Of a stretch of DNA of 64,000 nucleotides, positions 1 through 14,800 are shown piece after piece. The notes under the pieces were generated by a model. It searched no databases and was not told where the DNA came from. It saw only the letters and a program-made list of their open reading frames with translations. Source of the DNA: Ptychodera flava (Eukaryota > Hemichordata > Enteropneusta > Ptychoderidae); contig NC_091930.1 of NCBI RefSeq assembly GCF_041260155.1, forward strand, positions 46,424,902 to 46,488,901, written 5' to 3'. Position 1 is the first letter of the stretch. Each line of letters begins with the position of its first letter. The translations under genes were made by a program, and so were the position numbers.

Positions 1-874
1 CAAAGTAGGGTATATATACATCTGTTAGAAGATTTCCTTTTGTCAACGAAATATACCATAACATACCTCTCGGTTAAGACTTCTAGGGGTAGATCATCTG
101 CAACGGAAGATTGATTCAAGTACTTAGCGGTACACGTAGTGCACTTGCCAACAAAGAGAGAAATATGGCGCCCTCAGTGTTCGCCATCGCTGTTGAGGAA
201 TGTATAAGACGCAATTCATCCAGGTTGTACAATAACAAATAAATACAACACTATGCTCAGTGAGTCTAAAGTGTATATCCAGCCAATAATGCAATCCATG
301 TAGGTAAACGCCTTGCCGGACTGTGACTTCATGGAGGAATTAGGAAGGCGCGTTTCGTTTTGATTTTTGGTGTATTATACACTGCTCTAATTGACAAAAT
401 CATACTTGACTGCCTTACCGATGCCTTATATGATACTTTCAACCATTTCTTTGGACTCAAGGAAACGCCGTACACTTCAACCATTCAAAAATGGCACAAA
501 GATCATAGTTACAAATCAGTTGCCATATTACAAAGATTAACCCGCTACACTTTTTTTTATTCACCGAAGGGGAGTGCGTAATCCACAGACATCGTGAATA
601 TGCATGACTCCAAATCACCGGAGAAAAACTGTAAATGGGCACAATCGTTCAATCTTTGATTGATTGAGCAGTAATTAATTTCTTCAGTCGTTTTGCTTTG
701 TTTTTCAGAGTCCCTGCGCAAGATGCCTGTGGTTCTAGATTTTTCTTTCACTTTGAGTATTGCCATGTGCAAAGATTTTTTTCATTTTACTTCACAAGCC
801 GTTCGCGAGTTTGCATACCTTTCCTGTGTGCACCTCGTCTACTCTGTTTTCATAGTAAATGATGGGGATAGTCG

Positions 875-880
<6 letters not shown>

Positions 881-932
<52 letters not shown>
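881..932. repeat. (GA)n microsatellite
   Basis: A 52-bp uninterrupted GA dinucleotide run, seen directly. Confidence 0.97.
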
Positions 933-935
<3 letters not shown>

Positions 936-3900
936 TTGATGAGTGGAGAAATTGTATTCCTTTTAGTGTTTTAATATTTCAGACACAGTACATCAATCTA
1001 TGGTAGTGGTGACAAAGGTCAACATTGCCACCCGCGAAACGCGCTTCTAGAGAACTGCATGCTTTCATCTCATCGAGTAAGAAAGGGCTGCCCACAGTAC
1101 GATCGGAGACGTCTTCCCGCTTCAGCTGTTCTGAAATGTTTCCTTCAACTATCACAGAGTATCTTCTGAGAGGTACATTTTACGTCAGGATATCAAGAAC
1201 GTCTTCGGAATCATTTGTCAGTATTGACTTACATGGATTCAAGAACCTCGTCAACTGCATAAAGACAAGTTTGCCAATACCATTGCGTGTCTTGCCTTTT
1301 TGTATCTGCCGATATTGCGTATGTCGAGCTCGAGCTCGCTGTTCATGCCTCGTACTGTCGAAACATCAACACTTTCAGTGTTGATGCGATATGGCTTCCA
1401 TGATGCAATTGATTGCATTAAACATATGAAGAATTCACTAAATCATAAGTACCAAAACCAGCCCTGTATTGATCACACAAGCCGGAAACTCAGTAAATTA
1501 TCGATCATATTTGAACCCACAATGTACGGTATCTATTCATCTATCGGAGTCATCACCAGTCAAGACTGCTCGGACAATGTTCCACCTTCCGGTCACGGTG
1601 ACGACACTTTGACAAAATGTGGATTTTAGTGATAGTCTAATGAGAGAATAATGTAAAATAACAATTTTTCATGTGAAATCACTTAAACATCGTGGGTTTT
1701 GCTCGGCTTAAATGTCATAAATACTGTCATTAAATAATGTATTTTGACAATATCTGCTTTTTGGACGAAACTTTACATTTCCAAATAAATTATCAATACA
1801 GGAGAAACGATTTACATGCTTGCAACACACTTTTCGCAGGGGGGGATACCAAACTCAATATGCTGGATTTCACGTTGGCAAAAACATTTTGTATGAGAGG
1901 AAATGCACGCACACAAATAATCGATCAATTTAGCTCTCGAGTCGTTGCCACATATCGACATGCTGAATATCAGAATGAGCAGAAGCTCAACATTTATGTT
2001 ATCGCTTTGTTTGATGTAAGATAAAACGCCGTAAAATATGAAAATTCATTTTGGTGCTCCATATACTGAGAGCGCTGAGCTAATACACAGTGCCTCATAA
2101 ATAAGTATGTTTGCACTTCCCTGTGTTCTATATGTTGAAGCGAACTACTTCGGTGTGAGTTAGCTTGTGTTAACCGATAACATCCCAAGCATTTTAATGC
2201 GAAGTCCGTAGACTTCTTCTCAGCAATTTATTCTAAGCTGATGATAAATCGATGTTTATAGGGAATTAGATGTACACTTAAAGGTCTGTTCGATTTGCAT
2301 CTCTGAGTAGTCAACCGTTACTATCTAACTATGACGTATTGAAATAAGGAGTTTACAAAGTAAGTTATTTATCTTCCTGCAAACGTGCTTCATATACAGC
2401 GCCATCTGTGGTAGAGTTGAAGAGATAATCCCTCAAGGTAATCTTCTTTTGTCCCAGACGATCCTCCAAGCAAGACTGCCATTTCTGCCGCTCTCATCAG
2501 AGCTTTATCAAATAACACTTTACAGAGTTGAAATAATGCTGACATTAATATTCGATTGATCGGTATTTTACATGACCGAACTAAGAAGTGAAGGATATTT
2601 ACAACTGCACTCATCTTGACCTATATGAAGATCTTTGACTAGTATCTTCTAGTAACATCTACCATGAAAATGATATCGATACTTCACTTCCGCATCTTCT
2701 CTATAATCACAACGCGATTGTGTTATAAATTGAGATAACCGAATGTTTAGTGATCACTGGAAGACTATTGTCACGTGAGGTTCAAAGGACTATGATAGTA
2801 GTTAGCAAGTGGCAAACAGATAAAAAGCGCAACTTCATTGTTGTACAGTATACACATACACGTACAGAGATGAAAACTTTTATAATAAATGAAGATACAC
2901 TTGTACTTGTAGTTAACTGGTCGACAAGTAATAGTGTGCCTGACTTTGATTTGGATGTGTGTGAGTCAATAGCCATCTGGTCGTAAAGACATAATTTGCA
3001 CCAAAGACTGGTGATAGTAATCTGTCTCAAGGCTTACATGACAGATATATTTCGGTGTCGGTTTTCTGTTGTTTATCCTGTACAAACAATCCAGTCATTA
3101 AGTTCCTTCCTGTTAATGATGTGAAAACGTTTAGTGTGTTTAAAAAAACATGCATACCAGGCATCGAAGTGGCAAGGCTTGCCTGTAAGCTTGTATATTA
3201 CGGCAAGTACAGTATGCGATGCAGTTCTCATGCTAATTTTAGCTCCTGTTAATTATTGGTCATGTGCACTTTGTACCTGTAATTCACACAATATGACCTT
3301 GCTTTTTACAACGAATCAGTGTAATATACCTTCACCTAGGCCTTCATCCAAATTGAATCAAGAAAACAGTGCAAGCATGTACACAACGATTAACAACGAT
3401 TAAAATTTGTGACAGATATGTACAATCGAAAACATAATCAGTTAACCGTATTGTTATTTCCCTTAATGTTTCATGCACATACACAGGTCTTGATAGCCTC
3501 CAGGTCGAACCTTTTTAAATTGCAACAGGGAGGGAAGAGCGCTCAAATATGAAAAAAATGGCAGCACTATGCAATATCTCACCAGAATTGAAAACATTTA
3601 TTTTTTGATGTGTTGACAAACAGTACACCATATTTTCCAAGAAATCTTTGTTCTGCTCATACTCAAAGATCGTGTAATTCAACATCGTGGTAACTAGCAA
3701 GAACTGTTACAATATGTCTGACAGTATATAGTTATCAGCGCAGTCTTTCGTCACGTAAACGCTGAACTCTCCATGAAAAAATGGAAACGTACATTTCCCC
3801 CCTAATGTTGCTGATATATTAAGAAAATTTTGCATAAATTCTAATCATAAGCTTATGACCTCATGCGTGTTAATTAAATAAAAAAAATGCCAAGGAATGT

Positions 3901-4818
3901 GATGATGGCGTATTATTTCTTTCACGTATGCGAATGAATGTAATTTGTACTACTGATGGCTTGCATTCACTTTTCATGTTCACCATGTTACACATATAAT
4001 TAAACAATAAATGTATTCCATACTGCCCATAATGGACAAAAGGAAACTTTACACGACATAATGTGAGAGGCGATGCCGAGAGTACACAAGGGAGTGCAAA
4101 GTTTACTTGATTTATAGGGGTACAGTTACAATTTTTTATAGTTTTAGGCATATCCTTAAATTTGTAAATGTAGAAAAATATTTCGGGCCACAGAGCTGGA
4201 TAATCGGATACATTATCAGTAATAATCTGAGCGGGGACTTCTCAAATTCCACTAGTAGAGACAAAGCTATAATGTAACATACGATAAAGTCGGAAAAACA
4301 CCAGTGAAAATATATTGCAATAAAGTTAGGTGATTTACACATACTCATTGGAAGTTGACTGGAGTCAACAGGCTAGGCTGAGCTTCTTCAGAAGAGAGCG
4401 AAGAGGATGTCGATGGCCCTACTCAAAGTTAAGAGCACAATTGTCGCGCTCGGTTGTTTTCTCGCCAATATGCTGTATTTGGCCAAAAATACGTTTCAGT
4501 CATGTAGACATGCAATCTCTTCGGCAAGTTACAAATATGTTAACTCTGAAGAGAAACGACAGAAAGCAAAGGTTTCATCTAAATATTTTTTTTGCATTTC
4601 TTTACTCTCCCTTAGTGTCTGCAGTCATAGATTGCGTCTGAGGCCAAAGAAGGACTTTTTAGGCTAAATTACTGTTTGTTTTCTTTTCCTATTTGAAAGA
4701 CACATTCAGCCGAGAGGATTATTTCATGGGAAGCTATTTTTGTCGGCTCTGCCTACATACCTAAATAGTTAACGCTGCCTAGAGTATGTATTGCCTGTTG
4801 GTTCCAGCCAGGCCTCGC

Positions 4819-4847
4819 AACCTGCGATCACTTGCAGATCGCAGGTT
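4819..4847. repeat. Short perfect hairpin
   Basis: AACCTGCGATC and its exact reverse complement GATCGCAGGTT are separated by 7 bases. It is an 11-bp perfect stem with no adjacent gene, and its function is unknown. Confidence 0.7.
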
Positions 4848-6631
4848 CACCGCTCATGGCGCACTTCATGTGCTGTATGCTGCACAAACACTGGTTGTGA
4901 GACGTTACAAGCGAACCTACATGTTGATCTGATGTTAAAATTCTCTCAAGTCAGGAATAATGATAATGTATCTTTGCTATTGTTCAGTATTTCCTGTTAT
5001 GTATATGTAGATCATCTGGTTTCTGTCGATATGGTTGTAGCCAAGTATCACTGATTTTTAGCTTCAGACCAACTCTTGGTAGCCTTTATGCCAGCCCAGC
5101 ACTGAACCAGGCAGCAAATCTCAGTCTGTTCTGAACTTTAAAGTAAACACAGAATTAAATCCCTCGCAACACATAATTCTGTAACGAATTGCATGAAAGT
5201 GAGCTAGCCGTAAGTTTTTACCGGGATATACCAATACAGGACAAGGGAATGTATTTCATTAATTCAAAAAACTCCTTGTTTACCCAGCCTTTTTTTTTCT
5301 CATGATCATGTCATTTGATGAAAAGGTTCAAGTGGATACAAGAACATGTACATGTAAGTAGCTTGGCATTTGGTATGGGTATGGGTTGCACGACGACAGC
5401 TACCATTACTTGGCAAAGAAAAAGGAAAGTATATTTAATCTAGAGGTGGTAGCTTTTCCGATTTTATTTTCATTGCTTTTTTTGTTTGCTTTCTGCCTCA
5501 AAACAAAAGGCAAAAATAATATTTCATATTACAGTGATGATATATGGAGAGTTAATAAGGGTATCAACTCTGGTGTTTTGTAAAAGGAAGGTGCTTTGAT
5601 TTTTAAATCATGCAAGTCAATTAAAAGTGGTAGGCCCATAAAAACCGAGGGACTTTCCGCAAACAAACTTTGTATAGTACTCTTTCACAATCATCAGGGG
5701 TCGCCGTGCAAATTTGACAGGTAGCTAAAGTTCAAACACTTTCCCATTTCATGTACCGGTATTGGAAAGTCAAAAAATATAAACTCAAGTAAAACAACAA
5801 AATAAATATTTTACAATACAGTTTTACCAAAAATTACTGTTTGTACTGAAGCGGCTGGTACAAAATTATATCTATGTGTGTATTAACCTTTGTTTTCATA
5901 TGTCGACCTGTAACTCTTTATCAAGGCTTACTAATTTAATCAAGGGTTGAAGGAAAAATGTAAATAAATCACCACAATTTAAATTTCAATCTGGCATTCC
6001 ACAATTTCAGTTTAATGCCTTACATTATTTAAACAGGTTTTCAGTAAGTCAGAGGTAGCACCATATAGATGTAGGTGTCATACCTGATACATGCGTGAGT
6101 TGCCATCTTAGAATTAGAAAGGTACAAGATATTTGTATTACTAACACTCTACCACCACAAGATATGAACGAACAGATTAAACCATTGATGTGCAAATCAA
6201 ATCTGCCAAGTCTTCAAGTTTGCAATACCCTTTCTGTTCATTTGACCAATCAAATGTAAGAGACAAAGTTAGCCAGTCACTCAACTGCTCTGTAGGAAAG
6301 CCATGGCTATGCATCCTGTACTGTACTTCTGGTCAATTCATCATAAGACTCATCTTCCTTCTGCTGTTAAAATGAATGATTCATATTTCGCCACCTCATT
6401 TGCATATTCAGTAATACTGGCCTAGAGTGAAACGATTGTCTGGTCATTGACATGAGTACAGTACATCCACTGCAGGCGTGACATTTCAATCATAGAGTAA
6501 TTTGAAATATTTTGCCTCACTAGAACAGCCCACCAGACGAGTTGGTTTGTAGTCTGTTATCAGATTTACCTTGTTTCCTGACTCAGTTGTATACATAAAA
6601 ACTCCATATTGCTACACTTTACTCATGAATA

Positions 6632-6637
6632 TTTATT
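6632..6637 (-). terminator. Candidate poly(A) signal for the TRADD-N/NHL gene
   Basis: TTTATT on the plus strand reads AATAAA on the minus strand, about 550 bp past the stop at 7189. It is the nearest canonical hexamer I found downstream of that gene. Transcript ends are needed to confirm it. Confidence 0.3.
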
Positions 6638-7188
6638 ACGTATGAAAAAATTGCTACATATTAATTAATTCACTACAGTAAGGTAATTCAGTGGCTGGAT
6701 AATTGTGTTTCAATTGTAACAAGTGTCACAGAACAGATGTTCAGGTGCCAGTAAGATACCTATTACCTAATACTGAAACAATTCCTTTAGCATTTTCATT
6801 TTCATCATTTATAGCAGCGTTTACACGTTGATATCCTTGGTAAGCCCATATGCGCAATTTTCAATAATTCAAATCGTAAAGGTTACGTACCCACAGTGTG
6901 GAAATCTGCAAATGTTTGTCCCATTCCGAAGGTCAACCCACCACGCATTTTGTCCAAAGATCTACGGTCAAAATTACAAAGGTTTTGTGATCATCAAAAG
7001 AAACGGTCTGTCCAAGATGAAATTGAAATTTTGATCCAAAAATAGCGATCAAATATACAAATTATATTTGAAAAATACACATTTACAGCCTGCCAGTTGC
7101 AGTGAGTTGTGTAAAATTCGTCAGAAAATTTGTAGATTTTCACTACAAATATCCCTGCACAGTTGACATGATGTTGTATCATGTCTGC

Positions 7189-7985
7189 TTATATGTACAG
7201 TAGTTTAATACAGAATCCCTGTGTAACAACTAATCTGTATGGATTATCCTTACACAGTGCAATGTAACGGGGTTTCTCTAACTGACCTTGACCTTTATAG
7301 CTGAGAAATTCACCATCACAACTGAAGTGAACCACTCTATTCCCCCAGTAATCACAAACATATATGCCATCTTGTTGGTGATCAAAACACAAACCCCTAG
7401 CTCCCACTAAGTGTCCCTTGCCAATGTCTCTTACACTTTGCATCTGGTGATTCAAAACATGAACACACATGCTGCCGTTATCTGATACAAAAATCCATTT
7501 CTTATTCACAATCACATCCCTGGGTTTACTGACTTGTCCTTTTTCAGTTCTTGCAATGTGTTCACCAGATTTATTATATTTTCTCACATATCCACTGTAG
7601 TCACCGATGAATATAAAACCATCAGGACTCAAGCACATACCGGTTGGTTGAATTTCTTCTTTGCGTCCAAAACAGTATAAAATCTTGCTTTGTCCAGAAC
7701 TCACCACAACTTGGTTATTATCATAATCACTCATAAAGTATTGGTCATTGTCTTCATCCACTGTGACATTCCATGGATCAAATGGATTTGGGAATGCATG
7801 GAATTTTTGTAAGATGAGATCGCAGCAGAGTTTTATTGGATCAATAACCTGAACTCTATGATTCCCCCAATCACATATAACCCATTGACCGTTGTTCTTG
7901 ATGTATATTCCCTCGGCTGCACTAAATTGTCCCGGCATTGATCCTTTCCCAAACACTTCCAGGACACTTTCCTTGACCAGATAGC
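7189..7985 (-). CDS. Exon 7: six-bladed NHL propeller and stop
   Basis: Acceptor tttgttttcctgctag|GCTAT; phase-1 entry matches exon 6. The exon encodes residues 835-1099 and ends in TAA at 7191-7189. Six blades can be counted, each with a G-rich start and a hydrophobic-Asp turn: [10 protein letters not shown] to [14 protein letters not shown]; then [50 protein letters not shown]; and a last, weaker blade to the C-terminus. Six blades make a full NHL propeller as in TRIM-NHL proteins, but no RING or B-box is present. It could instead be the end of a separate gene; matching phase and strand favour a single gene. Confidence 0.75.
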
Positions 7986-10900
7986 CTAGCAGGAAAACAA
8001 AATCAGAAATAAAGGTCAAAGGTCAATTTGCAAACTACCGGCTCAGTCACAATCAGGGTGCTCTAGAGTGTTTCACTTTTGTAAAAATTTCATCTTGTGG
8101 ACATATCTAAATTTACTAAATTCACAAAGCTTAAGGTTTGGTATATATTTGCTTGAAAAGTTGTGAACCAAACTTTCTCAGTATTTCCATGGCAACCAGT
8201 TCTTTATTGTGTTGACACACCGTCACGGACACTACAAAATATTATGAGTTGATATAGAAATAACATAGTAGACTATACAACATTTGTACAAATATTCATT
8301 TAAAAGTTTAACCAGAAAATATATACATCTGTTGTAGAAAATAAGGTGAATGTATCAGAATTTTACCCAGCTTTGCATGATTTCCTGCAAAATGATTTGT
8401 TACGAAAAAAAAAGAATTTTTTATTTTTTTCTCCCCATGAGCTTATGATTCCTCTAGTTTACAGATTTGCCCTTTAGTACATTAAAATTATTTTGTACTG
8501 CAGTTGTTGAAGTCTTTAGAAACATTAATAGTAATTGCAGAAAAATTTTGCTCATTTTTTGTTAGTTTTCTAGTCATTTTTTGTAGCATGTTAAAAGCGT
8601 CATGGACACTACACATTCAGGAATATGTGTGTGAAACAAACTATTGTTTATTATAACCAGTAAACCTGTAAAAACAGTAAAATTATGACAAGAATTGATT
8701 ACAAACAAATCAAAAACATATTATTAAGGAAGCTTGACATAAAGAATATTTGTAGTACTTTTTTTCAATAACCAGAAAGTTTTATCAGAAATACAACACT
8801 GAATGCAAAAATTCTTGAGATGACTGGTATGTAGACAATGACAACTGGTAGGTAGAAAATGCTATACAATGCAAAACTGTCCTAGTAACACAATAAAGTG
8901 AACAATAAATGATTTACCGAACGTTTGGTTTCGAACATAATATTGTGATCTGTATTTCAGTAGCGTCACGGACACTGCACATTTGAATACTTAAAGGGGC
9001 AACTTCTTTATCAGTTTTAACAGACAATATTAAACACAAATTCTCTATATCAGAAGTCTAATAAAAGTCATGAAGAGTATAATATGGAGTATTTTAAGCA
9101 TTTGGTCAGCATCTATTTTGTATAAGGGGGAAAGAGGTTGCAAATCTGACTATTTATGGTATTTATTTATTTATGGTATTTATTTATTTATTTAGCAGTA
9201 GTGTAGGCTCCATTATGGATCTTTGTCGATAGTGATGTATATAAGGGGAGGATTTATGTCCCGTAATGTTATTTTTCTGTTTTATCCCCTTGTTTGCATT
9301 ATAAGGTTGTATTATTTATGCTTGATAAAGTTTCAGTCGTGTGTTGTTTGTTTATGGAAAGCTATGGCGAGACATACTCGGATCTAGCATGTGGTGTCTT
9401 TTGAATGCTGTGATCCTGCAATCAATGTTTCAAAACCCAAGTGTGTGGTTTCTCCTCAGTCGCAAAGTCCTGTCTTTCCTAAGTTTTTGTGTCAGATGTT
9501 TTGATTTTTAATTTTATATGATTTTTCTTGTCGTCGTTTTCATGTGTTATTGGCTTAAAAAATATAGCCAATATTTCCATATTTTTATCTTGTGTTGAGA
9601 TTTTTTTGTGAATTTTGTTTTCGACAAGTGTGTCTTTTATGTTTTTGCTTCTTGTGTAGGCTGTTGTTGGGGGTTCAGGGAAAAGGGTTTTAATGTTTCG
9701 TCCTTTTCAAGTTCCTCCCAATATTTTGCAAGACTTTCTTTCAAGTCTTTTGTTTTAATGTATGGCCTATATGTTGTTGTGAAGATTAGATTATTTGTTG
9801 TTTCCTTCTTTATTTTTCTTGTATTTTTTGAGTTCAATTCCTGTGTTTGATTTCTGTTGTAAATCTAGTTATTTCTTTTTCCGTGTATTCTATGTTAATT
9901 AATTTGCTTGTAAAGAAATCAACTATCTCCTTGAAATCGTTTGGGTCTTTGGATGTACAGAAGTATCTGAGAATTTCACCTTCAGGTAGTCCTTTAAAAT
10001 TTGATTTGGGTAACATGATTTTCTGTGCAGGTATTGGAATGTTCCAATTAGTTTTCTGTGGGTTTTAATATCCAAAATATTTTCTTGGTTGTGCCTTGGG
10101 CCCTTCAAAATTTTGACGTTGAGAAATGTTATTTTTTCTAGTGATTTCTTAACTGTAAATTTAAATGTTGGGTGCATTTTGTTTATTCTATGGCCGAACT
10201 CTGCCAGTTGGTTTTGTGTTCCAGTAAAAATTATGAAAATGTAATTTCTGAATCTTTTCCAAAAGTCAATCACATTTTGGGTATTCGGAGATGATTTCCA
10301 TTTCCAGTTTATGAAATGCAATCATGGCAATCCCCAGCAATGCATTTCAGCCCATTAAACAGCCACATATTTGGCGGTAGAATTCATTGTTGAATAGCCC
10401 AAAGACTTGAAAGAAAGTCTTGCAAAATACTAGCAGGAACTTGAAAAGGACGAAACATTAAACAAGAATATAAAGACACACTTTTCAAAACAAAGTTCAC
10501 AAAAAGAGACAAAACGTTATCAATAATCTCAACACAAGATAAAAATGTAGAAATAATGATGTTATTTGAAGGCAATAACACATGAAAACATTAACATCAA
10601 CAAGTACAACAAAAACAATTTGGCAAAAATTGCCCCAAAAATACAAAATTATAGATTTCATCAGAAATTCAATATATATTACTTAGTTCATCTATAGAAA
10701 CATGTATGCCAAATTTCAAAACTATCAGACCAGTACTTTTTGAGAAATACATTTTTTGACCAAAAATCTCAAAAATTGCCTTAAAAGTGCAAATTTGCAT
10801 ATTTCTGCACAATTTGAACAAATCTGAAATAGATCATCCCTAGGGACATAGAAATATCAAAGCTATCTAACTGGTAGTTTGAAGAAGATTTTTAAAGATT

Positions 10901-11840
10901 TTTTTACCAAAAAATGACAAAAATTGCCTTAAAAATACAAATATGCAAATTTCACCACAATTTGAACACATCTGTCTGAAGTCACCCTAAGTAAACTGCA
11001 TATCAAATTTCAAAGCAATCAGACAAGCGGTTTCAGAGAAGAAGATTTTTTTACCAAAAACACCAAAAAATGCCCCAAAAATACAAATATGCAAATTTAA
11101 CTACGATTTGACCAAACTTTAGTGAGGTCACCCCAAGTGAGCTGAATAGACAATTTCAAAGCAATTGGACTTGCGGTTTTAGAGGAGAAGGCAATTGTTG
11201 ATGGACGACGACGGACGACAACGACGACGACGGACGACGACGGACGACGACGGAAAATCAACCTATTTGATAAGCTCCGCGTTGCTGACAGCGGAGCTAA
11301 AAACCGTGGAGGAGTAAATATTCTCACTGTTTGTTTGTTTTTTTCTTTCTGAAAACAAAGTTACAACTATGCATTGGATCTAAATTAAGTTGATGCTCTT
11401 GAGCCTTATCAAAGCAGTGATTAACTGCGGCCTTTTAGATCTACATCACTATGTTTTACCTTTATTGACTTTTGGGTACGAGCGTTTCGTCTTTATTCAT
11501 AATTTACATCACATGCACTATCTATGGCCTGAAAATTCGACAGGGGTCGTTGTACCTTAAAATGTCCTTTTGTGAACACTGCATAATTTTCAACAGATTT
11601 ATGGAGCTGATATTAGGTGACCAATATAAATCGGCAATTTTAATGCCGGTCCTCGCAAACCGTTTAAAGGGCCTATGACACTATTTCCAAAGTTGTTATT
11701 TTTTCCCGTCAAAAACCCAGCTGGGGGACCTGTCTATGGATTGCATATTGTGTCAGTTCGGAAAAAATGTGCGCGAATGGCGAAATTTGACTCCTTTTTT
11801 GCTCACGTGTTTACACACGTGAGCATATGTCGTAGCGATC

Positions 11841-11873
<33 letters not shown>

Positions 11874-14800
11874 GTGTCTGTCTGTGTCTGTCTGTCTGTC
11901 TGTCGGTCTGTTGGTCCGATATCTCAAAGACGGCTTATCAGATCAAAATCAAATCTGGTACATAGATTCAGTTAGCAAATGGCAAGAACTGATCAGTTTT
12001 TGGTGGTTCTGGCTTGCATACTTTTTGCTCATTTGCATAATTAATTATTTTAGAAAAAACGGATATTCATTAAAAACGACTACACACAATTTGATGAGAT
12101 TTGCTACAGATGTTGATCACACCAAGATATATCAGTAGTGGGAACCATTACGGGTGACATGAAAGAGCGTTGCTAATTTGCATATTTAATTAACTTTCCT
12201 AATTAGGAATATATGTCTGATTTGACTCGATCAAAATTGACCAAACTTGGTATGTATATTAAAGATACTATGATTTAACATTATTGGAAGTCATTAAGCG
12301 TTTTAACTGCAGCCAATTCCTAATTTACATATTTAATGAACTTTGCTAATTAGAGATATATATTTAAATTGACTTGACCAAAGTTGATGAAACTTGCTAC
12401 ATGTATTGAAGCTTCTATGATATAACAGTTTTGAAAGTCATTAAACATTTTTACTTCAGCCAATTCCCAATTCGCATATTTAATAAACTTTCCAAATTAG
12501 GGATATATATCTGAATTAACTTGATTGTAGTAGTCGAAACTTGCTATATACATCAAATATACTGTGATATAATATTATTGAAAATCAAAAAAACATTTTT
12601 ACTTCAGCCAATTTCTAATTTGCATATTAAATGAATTTTCATAATTAGGGATATTTATCTGAATTGACTTGAACAAAATTGATGAAACTTACTATGTACA
12701 TTAAAGACACTATAATACAATATTATTGAAAGTCATTAAGCATTTTCTCTTCAGCCAATTCCTAATTTGCATATTAAATGAACTTTCCTAATTAGAGATA
12801 TATATCTGAATCAACTTGACCAAAGTTGACAAAACTTGCTACATATATTGCAGATACCATGATACAACATTGTTGAAAATCATTAAGCATTTTTACTTAA
12901 GCCAATTCCTAGTTTACATATTTAATGACCTTTGCTTATTAGGGATATATACTGGATTTACTTGATCAAAGTTTGCAAAACATGCTATGTACATTGATGA
13001 TTATACCAGGTTAAAACAATATCAAAAGTCATTTCACATTTTCATGTCAGCTAATTTATAATTTGCATGTCTAATGAGCTTTCACAGCTCGGCATATATG
13101 GCTTGAAGGACTTGGCCAACGGTAATTACACTTGCTATATAAAGTGGTGATACAATGACAGCAGTAAAAGAACTTTGATATTTTTATTTCAGCTAATTAC
13201 ATATTTGTGTACTTCATGACCTAATCGGCGGTGATTATTGTTCATTACGTTGATCATAATATTTTCAATGAAGTTGCAAACATGTGGTAAAGGTCAAAAT
13301 TTACACATAACTGCAATATATAATGAAACTCGTGAGCATTTTCAGTTCATATCTGGTTCATGCCTGGTGATCAGGGGACCACTTTGCACCCGAGCCAGGC
13401 AGCGGTATTTGCATATTGACCAACAGGTAAAATTGACGTCATTTGTTCCACGCTATTGACATGAAAGAGTACTTAGCGGTCCTTGAATAAATTAGACCAC
13501 AAACAAATGTCAGCTATAACGGTGCTCACAGGTGCCAAGTAAACACTGACAAGGAAGCCACACCAGTCAGTGGTCCAGCTGCAGGGACTTGTCAAGTTGC
13601 TTCCAGCGAGGACAGTGTTGACCAGAATTCAGAAAGCGATTTCGAGGGGAATTGGCTTGAAAGCGCAAAGGCAACCCCTGGCATCGACCTTTGACAGAAC
13701 TATCATGTCCTTGGAGCACGATGGTGCAATCGACCCATCTTCCCGTGCATTTTCAGAGCAAACGAATCCTGCAAAAAGTGGTGTGTTAGGCCTATTTTGT
13801 ACATGTTTTGAATGAAGAAAAACAAAGAAAGCTTGTTGCAGCATTTTCGGTCGCTATTTTGAATCGCCGTCTTCACTATTGTGTAGATACAGGAAGCTTC
13901 CTGCCGCACAAATGTTTCCCCATAAATGAGGATGTGACATCGAGTGTCATCCTTCTTGTAATGTTTAATTTCCACATTTAGCACGAAAGCATAGTATAAC
14001 AATCAGATAGCCTGACAAGTCATTTTTATTTACTCGATCGGCGCGGCGGTCGGCCGTACGCGACATGTGACCATTGGTGATCTCGTGAAAAGACCATGTC
14101 ACTAAAAGCAACTAAAACATTTAGGCACTAAACTTACAATGTTCTCTCTTGCGCTGCGTGCTGAGTGTACGTTCTGAGCAAAGGAAGCCCTTGCCTCACA
14201 CCCTTACGGACATGAGATTTGCGAAGGTGTGAAAGACTGTTTGCCGGTATTAAGATAAGTCGTCGGCTGAACTTCGAAAAGCCGAAAAAAGTGGAACGAG
14301 TTTGGCTAGGGGTACACGCCCACTCGCAACTTTACTTGCCTTTTATCCGGACAAAGGGGGCGATACACAATGCAAGGCAGTGACGTAAGCCAACTTCAAG
14401 ATCCAAAGAGTTATTTTACGTTTAGTTGTATGGGCATGTCATAGGCCCTTTAATTCATCAGAAGTCTGCAGTTTGTTATTGCTTAACCTTTAAAGTCTGA
14501 TACGCGGGCCGAAAGGTGGCCATGACCTTCTGCTAGGTTACATCCTTGTGTATAAATATACGGAAGTGTGTAACGTTTGGTTCACTTGTACCTGTAATCA
14601 ATACCTGTTGGTACTTTATGGAAGCTCTATAATATTGGCAAGTCTGTACATGTATTTGGAGCAAAATCAATATGATTAAAACAATAGAAACAACAAATGT
14701 TCTTCAATTTTATAAGCGAAATATAACAAAACAATATTCGTTGCTTGTGGCTTTTTATGTCATATGGTAGCTAATTAAAACGAATTAAAGGGCCATTATT

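Larger units (their letters stand above)
1..6630. other. Non-coding stretch, no gene recognised
   Basis: Only short open frames (up to about 120 codons) occur here on either strand. None shows a recognisable domain or exon-like boundaries. The stretch holds a GA microsatellite near 0.9 kb and one short perfect hairpin at 4.8 kb. It lies downstream of the minus-strand gene ending at 7189, so it is probably intergenic. Short 5' or 3' exons of an unseen gene cannot be excluded. Confidence 0.5.

Noticed and set aside
13703..14002. 99-codon minus-strand frame as a possible extra exon of the TRADD-N/NHL gene
   Set aside because: Lies inside the TTAA-flanked element, no domain similarity, and the flanking exons already join in phase.
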